A stretch of 16,271 bases of DNA, taken from an uncultured Ruminococcus sp. GTDB lineage: Bacteria > Bacillota > Clostridia > Oscillospirales > Ruminococcaceae. Where the stretch lies: positions 1 through 16,271 of the forward strand of contig CAMNFW010000016.1 of the NCBI GenBank assembly GCA_946537565.1, given 5' to 3'. A program made the translations under genes and the position numbers. The notes beneath the pieces are model-generated. The model saw nothing but the letters and a program-made list of their open reading frames with translations, was not told where the DNA came from and made no database searches. Each line of letters starts with the position of its first letter. Positions within the stretch are counted from its first letter, which is position 1. Positions 14,501 to 16,271 of the stretch are shown one piece after another.

Positions 14501-16271
14501 GTTCAGCATGGCAAATGCGTTCAACGAGGGTGTATACTGCGTAAAATCCGACTTCACCGGTTCACAGCATATCTTCGACTTCAACGTTGAGGAAAACGGA
14601 CAGGCGACAGTAAGAGAGGTTGAGGTATTCACTGAGTATATGCTCTGGACACCTATCGAAACCACAAAGTTTGCCAACGATGCAGATGCTATTGATCTGG
14701 GTAAAACCGGAAGAAACGACAGACGGCTTTATTCTATCCCGATCACTATGGAATTCTCCAAGCTCATGGAGGAGAGAAATATCAGCATTCCGGCATACTC
14801 CAATGTAAGCTATTATACAGACCCTGAGAAGCCGGAAAATGGTATCAGCACAAAGCCCACAGAAGCAAGAGCAGGACTTTATGTTGCTATCTCACTGACA
14901 GGTATCAAGGGTACAGCTTCCAAGATCGTTAAGAAATTTGATGATGCGAAGATCATCTCCTTTGATAAATATGCACTGCCTACACTGACAGTATTCCCGT
15001 TTGTAAACTTTGTTGCAGCGAGAAATAACAATACTGTCTCTGGCGGATTCGCTCCGCAGCTGGTAGGAAAGAGTCTCTGGAATGAATACTCCTATGCTAA
15101 ATTCACTCCTGCCAACAAGACACCGCAGGCTCAGAATCCGGGCAGAAGAGATCCTCTTGGCTCCCGTGTTGAATTCTGGATCGGCGGCAAGAGAGTTGAC
15201 TTCAAGGAGCGCTGCACAAAGATCATGGAAATGAACACAAGTGCAGACAGAGCTATTATGGAGATAGCAAAGGTTGACAGATGGGGCACATATATCCACA
15301 TGAAGTACGATGGCTCCAGCAAGTATGCTCCGGCTCAGCCGAATGATCAGCTGCTGGACGGCAAGGAGCTTGGCTGCATCATCATGAAGCCTCAGAAGGA
15401 AACACCTGTATATGCTGAGCAGGGTGCTGAGGTCGGTGTTGACTTCGGTACAAGAAATACTATCATTGCTATAAGAACTCCTAACGGCTGGAGCTACCCA
15501 TATCACGGACGTGTAGAGCTTCAGCAGACGATCATTCCCGGCATGGCTCCGTCTGTATTTGAGGAATTCTCAAACCTCAGCTATATACCTCATTTTGATC
15601 CGACAAGCCGTTCAACAGCAGTTGACCATGGTCTTGGAGTAGGTGAAGGTAAGTTCTCGTCAACTGTTATGCTTTATTCAGATGCTACAAGAGTTTCAAC
15701 TATACCTCTTACACCTTATGATCTTGGCTTTGTTCCTAATGTTCAGGGTGATGTTCTTGAGAAGCTGATGAATGGTCTCGGCGGCGGTGCAAACATGGGC
15801 AGTGCGCTGGGCTTCTACAGCGACCTTAAGATCTCTACAGCAAAGGGCAAGAGTTTTAATGCTGCTGTTATGGACAGAAATGTTAGACTGTTCATTAAGA
15901 GCCTTATGTTTCATATTATTCTTAACTGCTACCAGATGAGCTGCGGCTCTATAAGAATACGCATATCTGTACCTTCTGAGCAGTTTGTTGCAAGTATTAA
16001 GGAAGTATGGAAGGAAGCAAAGCAATTCATCAGCGGCCTTATGCCTGCTGGTGCAGGAGATAAGATCGAGATTGGTTATTATGATACCGAGGCAAGAGCG
16101 CTGTTCACATATCTTCAGAAATCGCCGAATATAGGTAACTATATACCTAAATATTCTGCTATTACTGACGGCGGTGACGGTACTTATGACTTCACTATAA
16201 ATGAGATCAAGGACGGCAAGCTGGTTCTCAGTAAGGACAGAGATTCTGCATTCTCACTGAGGTATGCTGGT
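11553..16271 (+). CDS. Giant protein with C-terminal actin/Hsp70-like ATPase domain, 3' end outside window
   Basis: The frame is open from ATG 11553 to the last base: 1573 codons without a stop, so the C-terminus is missing. AAAGGA lies 11 bases before the start. Residues 1 to about 1290 contain no domain I recognise; they lack a signal peptide and membrane helices and alternate short strands with Asp/Asn/Pro turns, suggesting serial beta-rich modules. At 1294-1304 VGVDFGTRNTI matches the phosphate-1 loop of actin/Hsp70 ATPases. IRIRISVPSEQF (about 1472-1483) matches the Hsp70 strand ending in V-P. TDGGDGTYDFT (1538-1548) matches phosphate-2, although the usual DGGGGTTDF has G to D and T to Y changes. 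The remaining ATPase half must lie beyond the window. It probably binds and hydrolyses ATP in the cytoplasm, partnered with the tubulin-like protein encoded 42 bases upstream. SrfB-type large Hsp70-like proteins are a possible distant comparison. Confidence 0.9.
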   Translation, partial: MSYVHPCDGAFTAKGTQPIDINMLKSGIEEWARKSDAEISGAPTYKSNNNTAAYFNFMRIQDRNLNINEFVRIPDQPRFNDIRKFAIIAANILLSPFNDNLNIGVRVVDYNAFCGNQTDLAQAFKKWADEIDPEANGELVEIYATSDNVDYPIAFYSESRLRIYPRNTINPVVSHSFLGWDDRPAPGLNNYTMKAFREALVDVPLGPKMLYAELQDPNAGLNQVNALQALALWLASPENGYEVLNPRTRTPMKLTGDPLSVIIDNRAVSIKLPMFPAPYGIGTAKVPIFSEKLLIINDNKNVQDGKYGLCQLDNQKLGKSPADGRFAVIPPISPELIKVIKENSQNVIFKGCSVEKKDKCYSVTIILDINGTPCIYPGEYAAGNVKWCANFPLFTVLSTSDQPFPSRLYRCDYAPVEQMPRSFIDGRDENLEMGFNQLRHGAFDNFEIKCDPNNRKFYLDFNPVPDTTVFSYFGVRYYDNATGNVISFGYMFFDVTDPANSLYSTCANASSTAVIIDNTNNVAKIAVMKPNAPIEDYDVYNDKILFFNSNSRSDFNVNNGMSWGENGKTLFSVMNDTRFALAPFSREFSRMLANKSISITAADLHPSGSNWEFSVTFAHTKGAAIMLQAPIKVFDSEHQYLCENPPFLYAVDTFDNQNNSGYEVVLVPNMRVGTETKNTLVPVDSNEMTFRIDRDELNPSQFITVDPSDINPSAYIQVYMDNNNYFGQIGLPIKKYNWSVGFNSLTDSATNCAAVLLVNDKGPGVPKEIITGRVFDDNMLLIPIDETRLSRAGSDIKDKNNIVARSDEFKAWLDSGLIVGVNNMPNNKNYAAICPLSMRMLQNLTSGTLKLSSLQQPEVEFKIDQQDEYYIAKIWIEGKTDPFVMKYHEDAVVKCDNLPYITALKDKSERGFIARFENEITAKDSSMSPDAIDSSTIEIDCIDGERISRIKKSSVKESSYVEVDGKDVVLRLNVKPGVVCHTLFSMANAFNEGVYCVKSDFTGSQHIFDFNVEENGQATVREVEVFTEYMLWTPIETTKFANDADAIDLGKTGRNDRRLYSIPITMEFSKLMEERNISIPAYSNVSYYTDPEKPENGISTKPTEARAGLYVAISLTGIKGTASKIVKKFDDAKIISFDKYALPTLTVFPFVNFVAARNNNTVSGGFAPQLVGKSLWNEYSYAKFTPANKTPQAQNPGRRDPLGSRVEFWIGGKRVDFKERCTKIMEMNTSADRAIMEIAKVDRWGTYIHMKYDGSSKYAPAQPNDQLLDGKELGCIIMKPQKETPVYAEQGAEVGVDFGTRNTIIAIRTPNGWSYPYHGRVELQQTIIPGMAPSVFEEFSNLSYIPHFDPTSRSTAVDHGLGVGEGKFSSTVMLYSDATRVSTIPLTPYDLGFVPNVQGDVLEKLMNGLGGGANMGSALGFYSDLKISTAKGKSFNAAVMDRNVRLFIKSLMFHIILNCYQMSCGSIRIRISVPSEQFVASIKEVWKEAKQFISGLMPAGAGDKIEIGYYDTEARALFTYLQKSPNIGNYIPKYSAITDGGDGTYDFTINEIKDGKLVLSKDRDSAFSLRYAG

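Noticed and set aside
14892..15506. 204-residue minus-strand frame in the giant gene
   Set aside because: It is antisense to the continuous 1573-codon frame that carries the actin/Hsp70 motif, with no ribosome site; the plus-strand frame explains the region.

Overview
The window looks like chromosomal DNA from a Ruminococcus-like member of the Oscillospiraceae (low-to-medium GC Firmicutes). The evidence is AGGAG-type ribosome sites, near-perfect sigma-A promoters, a T-box leader on a valyl-tRNA synthetase gene, and a secreted protein with a Thr/Ala repeat linker of the kind common in ruminococci. The genus is inferred from style, not from a marker gene.

Left part (1-3527, minus strand) is a housekeeping operon read leftwards: a TTGACA/TATAAT promoter, a valine-type T-box leader with its terminator, valS, an MmcQ/YjbR-family gene overlapping the valS stop by one base, and the start of a Dabb (stress-responsive alpha/beta barrel) gene cut by the window edge. 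A stretch without genes (about 3528-3995) separates it from a rightward secreted protein gene with its own promoter and terminator (3859-4786).

The rest (4915-16271, plus strand) is a tightly packed accessory-looking cluster. First come envelope genes: a 626-residue putative lipoprotein starting at TTG, a membrane-anchored GH3 glycosidase of the NagZ type, a four-helix membrane protein, and two tandem paralogous small membrane proteins. After a 134-bp gap holding two compact inverted repeats come the two most interesting genes. One is a 606-residue protein with the glycine-loop layout of a divergent tubulin/FtsZ-like nucleotide-binding protein. The other is a giant protein (at least 1573 residues, open at the window end) whose far C-terminal part begins an actin/Hsp70-like ATPase core after about 1290 residues of unrecognised, probably beta-rich sequence.

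The proposed picture is a two-component machine pairing a tubulin-like and an actin/Hsp70-like nucleotide-binding protein, possibly connected to the cell envelope through the upstream membrane and lipoprotein genes. Gene order, the common strand and short gaps are directly visible. The shared operon, the fold assignments of the divergent proteins and any function are inference.
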